From Flavobacterium geliluteum (GTDB lineage: Bacteria; Bacteroidota; Bacteroidia; Flavobacteriales; Flavobacteriaceae), in the NCBI RefSeq assembly GCF_017948595.1, contig NZ_JAGFBV010000003.1, positions 144,685-208,684 of the forward strand: DNA of 64,000 nucleotides, given 5' to 3'. A program made the translations under genes and the position numbers. Within the stretch, counting starts at the first letter, position 1. The number at the start of each line of letters is the position of its first letter. Shown here piece after piece: positions 37,701-46,866 of the stretch. The notes below the pieces were generated by a model, which was given only the letters and a program-made list of their open reading frames with translations, was not told the DNA's origin and made no database searches.

Positions 37701-40700
37701 CCCGTTAACCGTAAACGGAAAAATAGACCGTTCTAAATTACCATTGCCTGAAATCATTACATCAAACAGAACGACAGACTATAAAGAACCATCTACTGCA
37801 ATAGAAAAAGCACTGGCGCAGTTGTGGGAAGAAGTTTTGAGTGTTTCGCAAATAGGTATTGAAGATAACTTTTTTGATTTAGGAGGCCATAGTTTAAAAG
37901 CGACTAAATTAATTAGTAAGATTCATAAGGAATTCCAAGTAAAATTGTATCTAAAGGATTTATTTACTAATCCTACTCTGGTTTCTCAAAGTAAATTAAT
38001 TATTGAAGGACAGCATTCCGGTTACAACAAAATTCCGGTTTTGGCGAAACAAAATGGTTATCCATTATCGCTTATGCAGCGACGTTTATGGATATTAAGC
38101 CAGTATGAAGCAGCTAACATTGCTTATAATATGTCTGGTGCTTATGTTTTTGAAGGAGTATTAGATGTTGCTGTTTTAGAACAAGCATTTATAGAATTAA
38201 TCAAGCGTCATGAAATCTTAAGGACATCTTTTAAAGAAGATGATCAAAGAGAAATATTGCAATATGTTATTGAGCCTGAAAATATCTCTTTTAAATTAAG
38301 GAATATAGATTTGAGAGGAGCAGAGAGATCAGTTCTTGAAAAATTTCTGGCAGAAGATGTATTGGCTCCGTTCAATTTATCTTCAGGTGAATTAATAAAA
38401 GCGAGTATCTACAGACAATCAGAAAATAGCTGGGTATTCAGTAATGTTATTCACCACATTATCAGTGACGGCTGGTCTATGGGAATCATTGTGAACGAAT
38501 TATTACATCTTTATAATACATTATTAATTGGAGAATCAGCGGCATTACCTCCGCTTAACATTCAATATAAAGATTATTCATCATGGCAGCTTAAAGAATT
38601 AAGCGATTCCAGATTAGAATTTCATAAAGGATATTGGATCAATCAGTTTAAAGACAATTTGCCAGTTTTGGATTTATCCGGAGGAAAACAGCGTCCTATT
38701 ATAAAAACATACAACGGTGGTGTTTATAATAAGTTAATACCAACTGAGCTAAGCCATAAATTAAGTGAATTTCTTAAAACACAAGAATCTACTTTGTTCA
38801 TGGGATTGCTAAGTGCGGTTAACGTGTTGTTTTATCACTACACCAATCAGGAAGACATTACCATTGGCAGTCCAATTGCAGGAAGGGATCACGCCGATTT
38901 AGAAAATCAAATTGGGTTTTATGTAAATACTTTGGCCCTAAGAACCCATTTTTCAAAGAACGATACTTTTAAAAATGTTTTATCCAGAGTAAAAGATGTT
39001 GTTTTAGGCGCTCACGAACACCAATTATATCCTTTTGACGAGTTAGTTTCATCACTAAATATCACAAGAGATATGAGCCGTAACCCGTTATTTGATGTTC
39101 AGGTTATTGTTCAGAATAATCAGGATACTAATCATACAGGATTAAAGAACTTAACAGTTAGTACTTTTGAGGGTGAATTGCCTCATTCTAGTGTGTTTGA
39201 TTTAGTATTTAATTTTGTCGAATCCCCGCATGGTTTAGGTACAAGTATCATTTATAATAGTGATGTATTTGATTATGAGAGAGTTGAACAATTTGGTAAT
39301 CATCTGGAGCATTTATTAAATGCTTTATTACAAGATTCAGAACTGTCAATTCAAGAAGTTAAATGGTTATCTCAAGATGAAAAGCAGCATTTATTAGATT
39401 TTAATTCAGCAAAAATGGACTATGACAAATCAAAAACGGTCATAGATATGATAAACGAGCAGGTTGTTAATAATCCAGAAGCCATTGCTATAGCTTTTGA
39501 AGGTACTGAGCTAACGTATCGTGAATTAAATGAACGTTCGAATCAACTGGCTCATTTTTTACTTGAAAATTATAAGATTCAGGTCAATGATTTTGTCGGA
39601 ATAATGATGGACAGATCAGAGTTGATGTTCATTGGAATTTTAGGAATCCTTAAAGCAGGTGCCGCTTACGTGCCTATTGATCCTGATTACCCGGTTTCTA
39701 GAAAAGAATTCATCTTACAAGATACTAACGTAAAAGTACTGCTTACACAATCAGACTATATCTTTGATTTATCGTATTATCAGGGAGGAATATTTGCAAT
39801 GGATTTACAACTGGATACTTTAACAGATCTAGTTACCACTCCAGAATTAACCATTTTACCAGAGCATTTGGCCTATATCATTTATACTTCAGGATCTACA
39901 GGAAATCCTAAGGGAGTTATGGTAACCCATGGTAATTTGCAGCATTCATTGACACCAAGAAATTATGTTTATGCTCCAATAAAATGTTTCTTATTATTGT
40001 CGTCTGTCGCTTTTGATAGTTCAGTAGCAGGAATATTCAGTACATTAAGCAATGGAGGAAAATTAGCGATTACTACGAACGCAAATATTGGTAATATAAA
40101 TTTTATTGCAGATTATATTGTTTCGCAAAAAGTAAGTCATTTATTAACCGTACCCTCTTATTACAAATTGCTTTTAACGGCTTTGCAAGGTAAAGAAACA
40201 GCCCTTGAAGAAGTTACCGTAGCCGGCGAAACTTGCCCGATAAGCTTAATCGAAGACCATTTTAAAAGCAATATAGGCCAGTCAGGCTGTCAGTTATTTA
40301 ATGAATATGGTCCTACAGAATGTTCGGTTTGGAGTAGTGTTCATAAATACGAAGAAGGAAAACCGGTAACACCAACTATCGGAAAACCAATAGCCAATAC
40401 CCATATTTATATCTTAAACGAAAAAGAGGATCTGGTTCCCGTAGGTGTAATTGGCGAATTGCACATTGGCGGTAATGGTGTTACAAAAGGATATCTGAAT
40501 AATCCGGAATTAACCCAACAAAAATTTATAAAAGATCCGTTTAATAAAACGGGTAGGATGTACAAAACCGGAGATTTAGGAAGATGGAATGTAGCAGGAG
40601 AAATTGAATTTCTTGGCAGAAAAGACAATCAGGTTAAGGTAAGAGGATATCGTATAGAATTAGGAGAAGTACAATACGCGATTGAACAATCTGAGTTTGT

Positions 40701-43700
40701 AAAAGCAGCTGTGGTTTTAACAAAAGAAAATAAATCAGGTGACAATGAGCTATTTGCTTATTTATTATCAGATGAAATCTTAAATACTTCGGATCTTAAA
40801 TACGACCTAAAAGATTTGCTTCCAGGTTACGCCATACCGTCTCACTTTATTACTTTGGCAGCTTTCCCTTTAACACCAAATGGAAAAATAGATACCAAGG
40901 CATTATTAGAAATTGGTGGTTCTGAAACCAGAAGCGGAGAAGAATATGCTGCTCCGCAAACGGAAGAAGAAATTGCCTTAGTAAGTATATGGGAAACTAT
41001 TCTTGACAAAGAAAAAATTGGTGTAAATGATCGATTCTTTGATTTAGGGGGAGACTCTATTAAGGTTCTTAAAATTGTTAACGCTATTTATAATGCAATG
41101 CAATTAGAGATTAGTATTTCAGATATCTATGTGTATGACAGTATATCAAAATTATCAGAATTCATAATCAATAATAAGAAATCACTTGATAGCAAAAAAG
41201 AAGAGGGTATAGAAGCCAGAAAGAACGTTCTGGACTATATTAATACTTTAAAATACAATGTTTTAGAATCTTTAGATGAAAATAAATCTGAAGCTATAGA
41301 GGATTTGTATCCTATGAGTGATATTCAAAAAGGAATGATATACGAGTCTTTATTATATGAAGGAACAAGTATCTATCACGATCAAATGATTAACCAAAGA
41401 CAATTTGTAAATTTTAACATTTCGGTTTTTAGGCTGGCAATGCAATTGATGGTTGACAAACATGAGATTTTAAGAACAGGTTTTAACATGCAGGATTATG
41501 AGCAGGAAGTTCAAATTGTGTATAAAAATGTTGAGGTACCTGTTTTATACGAAGATTTATCTCATTTAGATTCTTTAAAAGAAAAAGAAAATGTTATAGG
41601 AGCGTTTCTTCAGTCTGAATTACTAAATCCGTTTGATGTTAGTAATGCACCGCTTTTTAGAATGGCAGCTTTTAATATTGGTGATGATAATATTGTTTTT
41701 GTTTCTCAATGTCATCACGCTATTATTGATGGCTGGAGTGATTCTATGCTTTTAACAGAGTTAAATAACTTATATCTGACTCTTTTAGCAGATATCACAT
41801 TTAAACCTGAAAAAATAAAAGCCAGTTATAAAAACTATGTAATTGAACATGAGATTGATAAAAAAGACACCAAAATCCTGTCGTATTGGAAAGAAGAGTT
41901 ACAGGATCATAGTAAACTAAACATATTTACCAATACACCTGTAAACAGTATTTACGGAAATGTATTGTCTGAAAATGAAGTAAACGAATTAAAACATCTT
42001 GCCGCAAATCTTAGCACGACTATAAAAGAGATTTCTTTGAGTGCTTACTTGTATATGTTAAGTATCTTAAATTCAGATCCGGACGTAGTTACAGGTTTGG
42101 TTACCAACAACAGACCAAGTTGCGAAGATGGAGATAAAATTTTAGGATGTTTTTTAAATACAATTCCATTACGTTTTGCCATTGATTATAATGTAACAGT
42201 AAAGGATTTTATAATTGAAGTTCAGAATAAATTAATAGTATTAAAAAAATATGAAAGACTTAGTTTATTACAAATAGCTAGTTTGTCTAATAATCAACAT
42301 GCTAATGAGAATCCGTTTTTTGATGTTTATTTTAACTATGTTGATTTTTACACTTACGATAAGATAAAAAGCGAAATCAATGAAAATGTTAATCAGGACG
42401 GAAAAGAAGAAAGCGTTTCATTAATAGGATCCAATAAAACGAATACATTTTTAGATTTTAATGTAAACACCACAGGCGACCTTTATCATGCAAGTCTTTC
42501 GTTAACAAAAAAACTGAAATCAGGATTAACAGTAGAACAAGTAAATGATTTGTATTTTTCCATACTAAGATCATTTATTGCTTCTCCAAGTAAATTGCTA
42601 AAATCAGTTGATTATTTAGGTGCAGAGGAAAAACATACTTTGTTACATGAATTTAATGATACCAAGCATGAATTTCCTTCTGAAACAACGCTGGCAGATT
42701 TATTTGCACAACAAGTAGAAAATGCCCCAAATGAAATTGCATTGGTCTTTCAACAAACAGAATTAACATTCTATCAACTAAACGAAAGATCAAATCAATT
42801 AGCAAACTATTTGAGATCCAACTATACGTTAGGTGCAAATGACTTAATAGCTGTAGCATTACCCAGAAGTGAGTGGATGATCATATCAATTTTAGCAATA
42901 CACAAAATAGGAGGCGCTTATGTGCCAATAGATCCTAAACATCCTCAGGATCGTATTGATTATATCGTTCAGGACAGTTCGAGTGCATTAATCATAGATA
43001 CTAAAGTACTTAAGGAGTTTCATGTGGCAGAAGAAAATTACTCTAAAGAGAATCTAACATTAATCAATAAACCTACAGATATTGCCTATGTACTTTATAC
43101 TTCCGGTTCTACAGGAAATCCTAAAGGATGTATACTAGAGCATAGAGGAGTGGTAAATAGAATACAGTGGATGTGGGAAACATTTAATTACACGAACCAA
43201 GATGTTATTTTACAAAAAACGACATTCACCTTTGATGTTTCTGTTTGGGAAATTTTCATGCCTTTATGCTGGGGTGCAAAAATGATATTATGTTCAGATG
43301 AAGATGTCAGTATTCCTCAAAATATAGAATCATTAATAAAAAATCACAAAGTAACTTGTTTGCATTTTGTACCAAGTATGTTAGATGTTTTTATAGACAG
43401 TTTATTTGTTGAATCGTATGATTTTAACAATCTGAGAAGTTTAAAACAGGTTATAACCAGTGGAGAAGCATTGCAATTAAACACCGTTAAAAAGTGGTAT
43501 GAAAAATTAAAGACTCCTATACAAAATTTATATGGACCAACAGAAGCTTCTATAGATGTTACGTATTATACTACCTCAAAACAAGATGCGGTTATACCAA
43601 TTGGAAAACCTGTCTGGAATACTTCTATCTACATTCTGGATGCCAATAATAACCTTGTACCTATAGGATGTTCAGGACAAATTTATCTGGCAGGAATAGG

Positions 43701-45114
43701 ACTAGCAAGAGGTTATCTAAACCGCAGGGAATTAACAGAAGAAAAGTTTGTAGAAAATCCTTTTGCCCCGGGAGAAAAAATGTACAAAACGGGAGATATT
43801 GGAAAATGGACTTCTGATGGTAATATCATCTATGCAGGAAGAAATGACAACCAGCTTAAAATTAGAGGATTTAGAATTGAATTGGGCGAAATAGAACAAT
43901 GTTTATTAGAGATTGAAACATTAGATTCTGCAGCTGTATTAGCCAGAAAATCTTCATCAAATGAGTTAGACCTTGTTGCTTTTGTAATAAGTAGTTTGGA
44001 GCTGGATGTAAAAGAAATTAAAAATTTCCTACAAAAGAAACTACCTGAGTACATGATCCCTAACTATTATGTTAAGATTGATACGCTGCCACTTACATTA
44101 AATGGCAAACTAGATGCAAAAAAATTATTAGCTATTTCTATAGAATCGGGTGCACAGACTATTGAAATAGTAAAACCTGAGAACGATTTGGAAGCAAATA
44201 TTCTTCAAATATGGAAAGAAGTATTATCTAAAAAAGAAATAAGTGTTACAGATAACTTTTTTGAGATAGGTGGTCATAGTTTAAGAGCGATCAAATTGCA
44301 GTCCATGCTAAAAAGAAAACTTGATCTGAATCTTTCCATGAAAGATATTTATAATAGACCAACCATAAAAAAATTGGCTGCAGATGCAGATACATCAAAT
44401 TCATTACTAATTGACTTACAGGTTAATAATCGTAATAACTCGATTTATTTCATTCCACCATTAACAGGTAGTCCGATCTTGTATCATCCTTTAGCCAAAG
44501 TTTTGAGCAGCGAATTTGATTCAATCGGACTACAATACAAAGGTTTTGAGCACCAAGAAGAATTCTGTCAATCTATTGAAGAAATGGCAAAATCTTTCAT
44601 TGAAGAGATTAAAAATAATCAACCTGACATACCATTTATAGTATTCGGCTATTCTATGGGATCTGCTATTGCATTTGAAATAGTGAGAGAACTCGAAAAA
44701 CACTATAGCAAGATAGATTTAATCCTGGTAGACAGGCCATCTGTTATAGACATAGATCAACTAGAGTCACAAGACATAGATACTCAGCTCAATTGGTTAA
44801 TTGTAGAATTCAAGAAGTTTATAAAGCTGGATGAAGATCAAGAGAAACATATTCTGTCTTTTCTAAAAAATAATTTGATGCTTAATTATGTGTACCAACT
44901 TGAGGGGAAGATTTCCAGCAATATCTATGCTTTTGAGGCTGCCGATAATCAATCTAAGAGTAATATGCAGAGTTGGCAAAATTACACGACTGGAAATTAC
45001 ACACACCATTATTTATTGGGTACACATTGGGATGCAGTCTCTGAGCAAAATTTTGAAATCTATCGTGAAGTATTCAATAGTATTTATGAAAAAACGAGTA
45101 TAGAAACAATTTAA
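34735..45114 (+). CDS. Terminal NRPS, three modules plus thioesterase (Val - X - Ser - TE)
   Basis: 3459 residues. Order: TubC-type docking domain (1-55); C (HHIITDS, HH204-205, Gly of the motif replaced by Ser210); A (FDATTF at 710, DAFWLGGTFK, Val); PCP (Ser1053); C (HH1240); A (FDSSVA at 1761, DSALTAEVWK, unassigned); PCP (GGDS, Ser2108); C of a different type (LYPMSDIQKGM, HH2327); A (FDVSVW at 2834, DVWHISLIDK, Ser); PCP (Ser3182); TE with Ser3307 (GYSMG), Asp3333 and His3431. The first two modules repeat the Val-X pair of the NRPS at 7941, and part is nearly identical at DNA level. The acidic tail of the NRPS ending at 30746 is the likely docking partner. The TE marks this as the last protein of the line, releasing by hydrolysis or cyclisation. 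Confidence 0.95.
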   Translation: MVNDLFTRLKTLNITLKVVNDTLDIKAPKGVLNEVLLNEIKTNKESLISLINQYSESKITDYKQIPAAKKSNDYPLSSSQHRLWVLSQIDESNRSYNMPGIQIIDDEIDVDAFLSSLRDLINRHEVLRTIFKENENGELRQYIQSEEEFIFPFEQIDVDNDEKELKEIIEKEYTTLFNLEKDSLFKGKLIRIRDTKWIFSFVMHHIITDSWSMNVITNELLENYHTRKNGQPLKNKPLEIQYKDYAVWQQEQLVNGHLEKDKTYWLEHLKGDLPTLSHFGDFPRPAIKTYAGGTVERKIDKALYQQFKKFYKANEGTLFMGCLSLLNVILHKYTDQEEFIIGSPVSGRSNPVLHDQIGFYVNTLALRTAFTSRDSFETLFGRVKENTLNAFKHQDYPFDELLDDLNIKRDLSRGALFDIMISVQNENNLLPIDLDQYDNLIENKSSKYDLTFTFIEVSDSLSLVIEYNSDIFSKRLCEQLLLHMEQLLEGLVSSPKKELSEISCLNSLEKHELLVDYNTTETAYEEGISLLGLFKEQVALVPDKTALIYGEISLTYTELDVLSSQFSHYLEKQSELALEDLIAIALPKSHWQIISILGILKSGCAYVPIALDYPQDRIDFIVSDTKSKIVITPELLFDFESSIGDYSKEKDICSRDLSSLAYVMYTSGSTGRPKGVLIEERGIIRLVKKSNYINIGPSSVLLSTGSFSFDATTFEYWSMLLNGGKLVLCDENELLSDDLSKIIKEESITIMWFTVGLLNQLIDENIQIFQGLKTILAGGDKLSVTHTNKLKNYYPDLEIINGYGPTENTTFSLTHKVEKVSSNNIPIGKPITNSSAYILDKNNHLVPKGVVGEISLGGAGLSRGYLNQLELTREKFIANPFKENQRLYKTGDLGRWLKDGTVEFLGRKDSQIKLRGFRIELGEIENVLSQHEFINSALVVVHEDNLGEKVLVAYITLSSPLNIQDIKHWMSTLLPAYMIPPYVEVIDSFPLTVNGKIDRSKLPLPEIITSNRTTDYKEPSTAIEKALAQLWEEVLSVSQIGIEDNFFDLGGHSLKATKLISKIHKEFQVKLYLKDLFTNPTLVSQSKLIIEGQHSGYNKIPVLAKQNGYPLSLMQRRLWILSQYEAANIAYNMSGAYVFEGVLDVAVLEQAFIELIKRHEILRTSFKEDDQREILQYVIEPENISFKLRNIDLRGAERSVLEKFLAEDVLAPFNLSSGELIKASIYRQSENSWVFSNVIHHIISDGWSMGIIVNELLHLYNTLLIGESAALPPLNIQYKDYSSWQLKELSDSRLEFHKGYWINQFKDNLPVLDLSGGKQRPIIKTYNGGVYNKLIPTELSHKLSEFLKTQESTLFMGLLSAVNVLFYHYTNQEDITIGSPIAGRDHADLENQIGFYVNTLALRTHFSKNDTFKNVLSRVKDVVLGAHEHQLYPFDELVSSLNITRDMSRNPLFDVQVIVQNNQDTNHTGLKNLTVSTFEGELPHSSVFDLVFNFVESPHGLGTSIIYNSDVFDYERVEQFGNHLEHLLNALLQDSELSIQEVKWLSQDEKQHLLDFNSAKMDYDKSKTVIDMINEQVVNNPEAIAIAFEGTELTYRELNERSNQLAHFLLENYKIQVNDFVGIMMDRSELMFIGILGILKAGAAYVPIDPDYPVSRKEFILQDTNVKVLLTQSDYIFDLSYYQGGIFAMDLQLDTLTDLVTTPELTILPEHLAYIIYTSGSTGNPKGVMVTHGNLQHSLTPRNYVYAPIKCFLLLSSVAFDSSVAGIFSTLSNGGKLAITTNANIGNINFIADYIVSQKVSHLLTVPSYYKLLLTALQGKETALEEVTVAGETCPISLIEDHFKSNIGQSGCQLFNEYGPTECSVWSSVHKYEEGKPVTPTIGKPIANTHIYILNEKEDLVPVGVIGELHIGGNGVTKGYLNNPELTQQKFIKDPFNKTGRMYKTGDLGRWNVAGEIEFLGRKDNQVKVRGYRIELGEVQYAIEQSEFVKAAVVLTKENKSGDNELFAYLLSDEILNTSDLKYDLKDLLPGYAIPSHFITLAAFPLTPNGKIDTKALLEIGGSETRSGEEYAAPQTEEEIALVSIWETILDKEKIGVNDRFFDLGGDSIKVLKIVNAIYNAMQLEISISDIYVYDSISKLSEFIINNKKSLDSKKEEGIEARKNVLDYINTLKYNVLESLDENKSEAIEDLYPMSDIQKGMIYESLLYEGTSIYHDQMINQRQFVNFNISVFRLAMQLMVDKHEILRTGFNMQDYEQEVQIVYKNVEVPVLYEDLSHLDSLKEKENVIGAFLQSELLNPFDVSNAPLFRMAAFNIGDDNIVFVSQCHHAIIDGWSDSMLLTELNNLYLTLLADITFKPEKIKASYKNYVIEHEIDKKDTKILSYWKEELQDHSKLNIFTNTPVNSIYGNVLSENEVNELKHLAANLSTTIKEISLSAYLYMLSILNSDPDVVTGLVTNNRPSCEDGDKILGCFLNTIPLRFAIDYNVTVKDFIIEVQNKLIVLKKYERLSLLQIASLSNNQHANENPFFDVYFNYVDFYTYDKIKSEINENVNQDGKEESVSLIGSNKTNTFLDFNVNTTGDLYHASLSLTKKLKSGLTVEQVNDLYFSILRSFIASPSKLLKSVDYLGAEEKHTLLHEFNDTKHEFPSETTLADLFAQQVENAPNEIALVFQQTELTFYQLNERSNQLANYLRSNYTLGANDLIAVALPRSEWMIISILAIHKIGGAYVPIDPKHPQDRIDYIVQDSSSALIIDTKVLKEFHVAEENYSKENLTLINKPTDIAYVLYTSGSTGNPKGCILEHRGVVNRIQWMWETFNYTNQDVILQKTTFTFDVSVWEIFMPLCWGAKMILCSDEDVSIPQNIESLIKNHKVTCLHFVPSMLDVFIDSLFVESYDFNNLRSLKQVITSGEALQLNTVKKWYEKLKTPIQNLYGPTEASIDVTYYTTSKQDAVIPIGKPVWNTSIYILDANNNLVPIGCSGQIYLAGIGLARGYLNRRELTEEKFVENPFAPGEKMYKTGDIGKWTSDGNIIYAGRNDNQLKIRGFRIELGEIEQCLLEIETLDSAAVLARKSSSNELDLVAFVISSLELDVKEIKNFLQKKLPEYMIPNYYVKIDTLPLTLNGKLDAKKLLAISIESGAQTIEIVKPENDLEANILQIWKEVLSKKEISVTDNFFEIGGHSLRAIKLQSMLKRKLDLNLSMKDIYNRPTIKKLAADADTSNSLLIDLQVNNRNNSIYFIPPLTGSPILYHPLAKVLSSEFDSIGLQYKGFEHQEEFCQSIEEMAKSFIEEIKNNQPDIPFIVFGYSMGSAIAFEIVRELEKHYSKIDLILVDRPSVIDIDQLESQDIDTQLNWLIVEFKKFIKLDEDQEKHILSFLKNNLMLNYVYQLEGKISSNIYAFEAADNQSKSNMQSWQNYTTGNYTHHYLLGTHWDAVSEQNFEIYREVFNSIYEKTSIETI
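35449..35992 (+). repeat. Similar block shared with 8667-9210 (copy 2)
   Basis: Counterpart of 8667-9210 within the first C domain of the terminal NRPS, with scattered mismatches. The offset between copies is 26782 bases here, changing to 26761 in the next block. Confidence 0.75.
36100..36885 (+). repeat. Near-identical 786-bp block (copy 2, in the NRPS at 34735)
   Basis: Counterpart of 9339-10124 at a constant offset of 26761 bases, four mismatches by eye. Directly after it the two A domains differ clearly in DNA (GGAATGCTATTAAATG against AGTATGTTACTCAATG) while keeping the same valine code. Confidence 0.85.
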
Positions 45115-45150
45115 AATCAAACAAACTTAAAATATTAAATTATTAAGATC

Positions 45151-46779
45151 ATGGAAATTAAAGAAGAGTATTATTTCAAACCGAACGTTATTATTGGTCC
45201 ATTAGTAGATAAATGGTACGCCTGGACACATTTAATCTCACCCGCAACGGCAGCAATGAATATTGTTGAACGACATTTAAAAATCATGAATTCATACATT
45301 CAGGCACCTATGATTCATGAAGCAGCAGTTAAAAATCCTAAAATGCTGGGAGGTCCTTTTATGGACTATGAAACAAGAAGAGTAGAAGAAGTAAAAGAAC
45401 TAAAAGCCGATATTCTTGATAAACAGGCTAACGCCATAGCATTATCTGATGCAATAAAAGAATTGGATAGAATGCTAAAAACCAAAGCTAAAGGAGCCTC
45501 TCTGGAGCCATTGTACAAAGATGTTCCAGAGATCTTAAAAGGATATGTAGAACTGGTTTATGATTTAAATAACAACGTTTCGTTTCGTTTTTTTGAATCG
45601 TTATTGTACAGCAGCCCTTTTTATTCCAAACAATCGCAATCTATTTCCTTATGGGAAACATTAAATGACGAACGTCCGTTTTGTTTAAGCACGCCACAAC
45701 TAGAAGATCCTAAGGTATTACAGTTGGATATTCCGTTTGATCATAAAGGAATTGATACTTTAAGCAGGATGAAAAGAAATCCGGGATCTATTGAAGACGT
45801 TGCAAAAGAATTAGGTGTTACAGAAGATCAAATGGAGTTATTCAAAACTTTTTTTACGAAGAAAGAGCATCCAACCTATAAAAAATATACAGGAGACAAA
45901 GCCAGAATGCGTTATTTAGGACATGCTTGTATTTTAATTGAAACCAAAGATGTTAGTATTCTTGTAGATCCTTTAATCAGTTATTATGGATACGAATCTT
46001 CAGTAGAACATTTCTCAGATATTGACTTACCGGATGTTATTGATTATGTATTAATAACACATAATCATCAGGATCATATTGTACTGGAAACACTATTGCC
46101 TCTTAGGCATAAAATCAAAAACATCATTGTACCTATAACTACAAGCGGTGCACTTCAGGATCCAAGTATCAAATTAGCATTTGAAAGCATCGGGTTTAAA
46201 AATGTAATTGAAATAGATGAGATGCAAGAAATTAAATTCGAAAATTGTACTATTACGGGTTTACCATTTACTGGCGAACACAGTGATCTTAACATTAGAG
46301 CAAAATCGTGTTTCCATATCGCCATAAATGAACTAAGTTTCTTGTTTGTAGCCGACTCAAGGGTAATGGAGCCAAGACTCTACGAACATATCCATAAAAT
46401 TAAAGGAGATGTAGATGTTTTATTTTTAGGAATGGAATGTGCAGGAGCTCCTTTAAGTTGGCTTTATGGCTGTCTTATGACCCAGGATATAAATAGAGAA
46501 AATGATCAATCTAGAAGATTAGCAGGTTGTGATAGTCAAAAAGGGCTTTCTTTAGTAGATATATTTAAACCTAAAGAAGCTTATGTTTATGCTATGGGAA
46601 TGGAACCTTGGCTGGAATTTATAAGCAGCATAAAATATACTGAGGAATCTCTTGCTATTATTGAATCAAATAATTTAATAAATACCTGTAAAGACAAAGG
46701 GATTATTGCCGAAAGACTGTTTGGAGAAAAAGAATTACTATATGATTATGAAATGAAAAACGAGTTAATGCTTAATTAA
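45151..46779 (+). CDS. CmlA-like di-iron beta-hydroxylase acting on carrier-bound amino acids
   Basis: 542 residues: a unique N-terminal region and a metallo-beta-lactamase fold from about 280. The metal site reads THNHQDH (His304, His306, Asp308, His309), with Glu376 in FTGEHSD and Asp402 in VADSR. In CmlA of chloramphenicol synthesis the ligands, as I recall, are His305, His307, Asp309, His310, Glu377 and Asp403, a constant shift of one residue. The Glu is typical of this oxygenase branch and not of hydrolytic lactamases. Length also matches (CmlA about 532). CmlA enzymes hydroxylate the beta carbon of an amino acid held on a PCP. Candidate substrates are Val, Ile, Lys or the unassigned X; Hpg has no hydroxylatable beta CH2. 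It lies 36 bases after the terminal NRPS and before a strong terminator, so it is probably the last gene of that operon. Confidence 0.88.
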   Translation: MEIKEEYYFKPNVIIGPLVDKWYAWTHLISPATAAMNIVERHLKIMNSYIQAPMIHEAAVKNPKMLGGPFMDYETRRVEEVKELKADILDKQANAIALSDAIKELDRMLKTKAKGASLEPLYKDVPEILKGYVELVYDLNNNVSFRFFESLLYSSPFYSKQSQSISLWETLNDERPFCLSTPQLEDPKVLQLDIPFDHKGIDTLSRMKRNPGSIEDVAKELGVTEDQMELFKTFFTKKEHPTYKKYTGDKARMRYLGHACILIETKDVSILVDPLISYYGYESSVEHFSDIDLPDVIDYVLITHNHQDHIVLETLLPLRHKIKNIIVPITTSGALQDPSIKLAFESIGFKNVIEIDEMQEIKFENCTITGLPFTGEHSDLNIRAKSCFHIAINELSFLFVADSRVMEPRLYEHIHKIKGDVDVLFLGMECAGAPLSWLYGCLMTQDINRENDQSRRLAGCDSQKGLSLVDIFKPKEAYVYAMGMEPWLEFISSIKYTEESLAIIESNNLINTCKDKGIIAERLFGEKELLYDYEMKNELMLN

Positions 46780-46811
46780 TTTTACGGATAATCCATAATG
46801 AATTAACTTAT

Positions 46812-46849
46812 ATAAAACCTTGTTTTGATATGGCAAAACAAGGTTTTAT
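46812..46849 (+). terminator. Hairpin terminator after the CmlA-like gene
   Basis: Perfect 16-bp inverted repeat (46812-46827 and 46834-46849; core AAAACCTTGTTTTG) with a 6-base loop, flanked by A and T runs. It is likely the transcription stop for the NRPS operon and could act in both directions. It also covers the upstream TTG of the next reading frame, which argues against that start. Confidence 0.85.
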
Positions 46850-46866
46850 TAATCAATTTTAATTAT

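Noticed and set aside
44888..45103. 71-codon plus-strand frame within the thioesterase domain
   Set aside because: It lies in another frame over the conserved TE sequence; no start signal or family features.
45151..46779. Hydrolytic metallo-beta-lactamase or resistance enzyme
   Set aside because: The long N-terminal region, Glu376 and ligand spacing fit CmlA-type oxygenases better.
46825..46866. Longer TTG start for the type II thioesterase
   Set aside because: It lies inside the perfect terminator hairpin, and the homology begins at the ATG at 46867.
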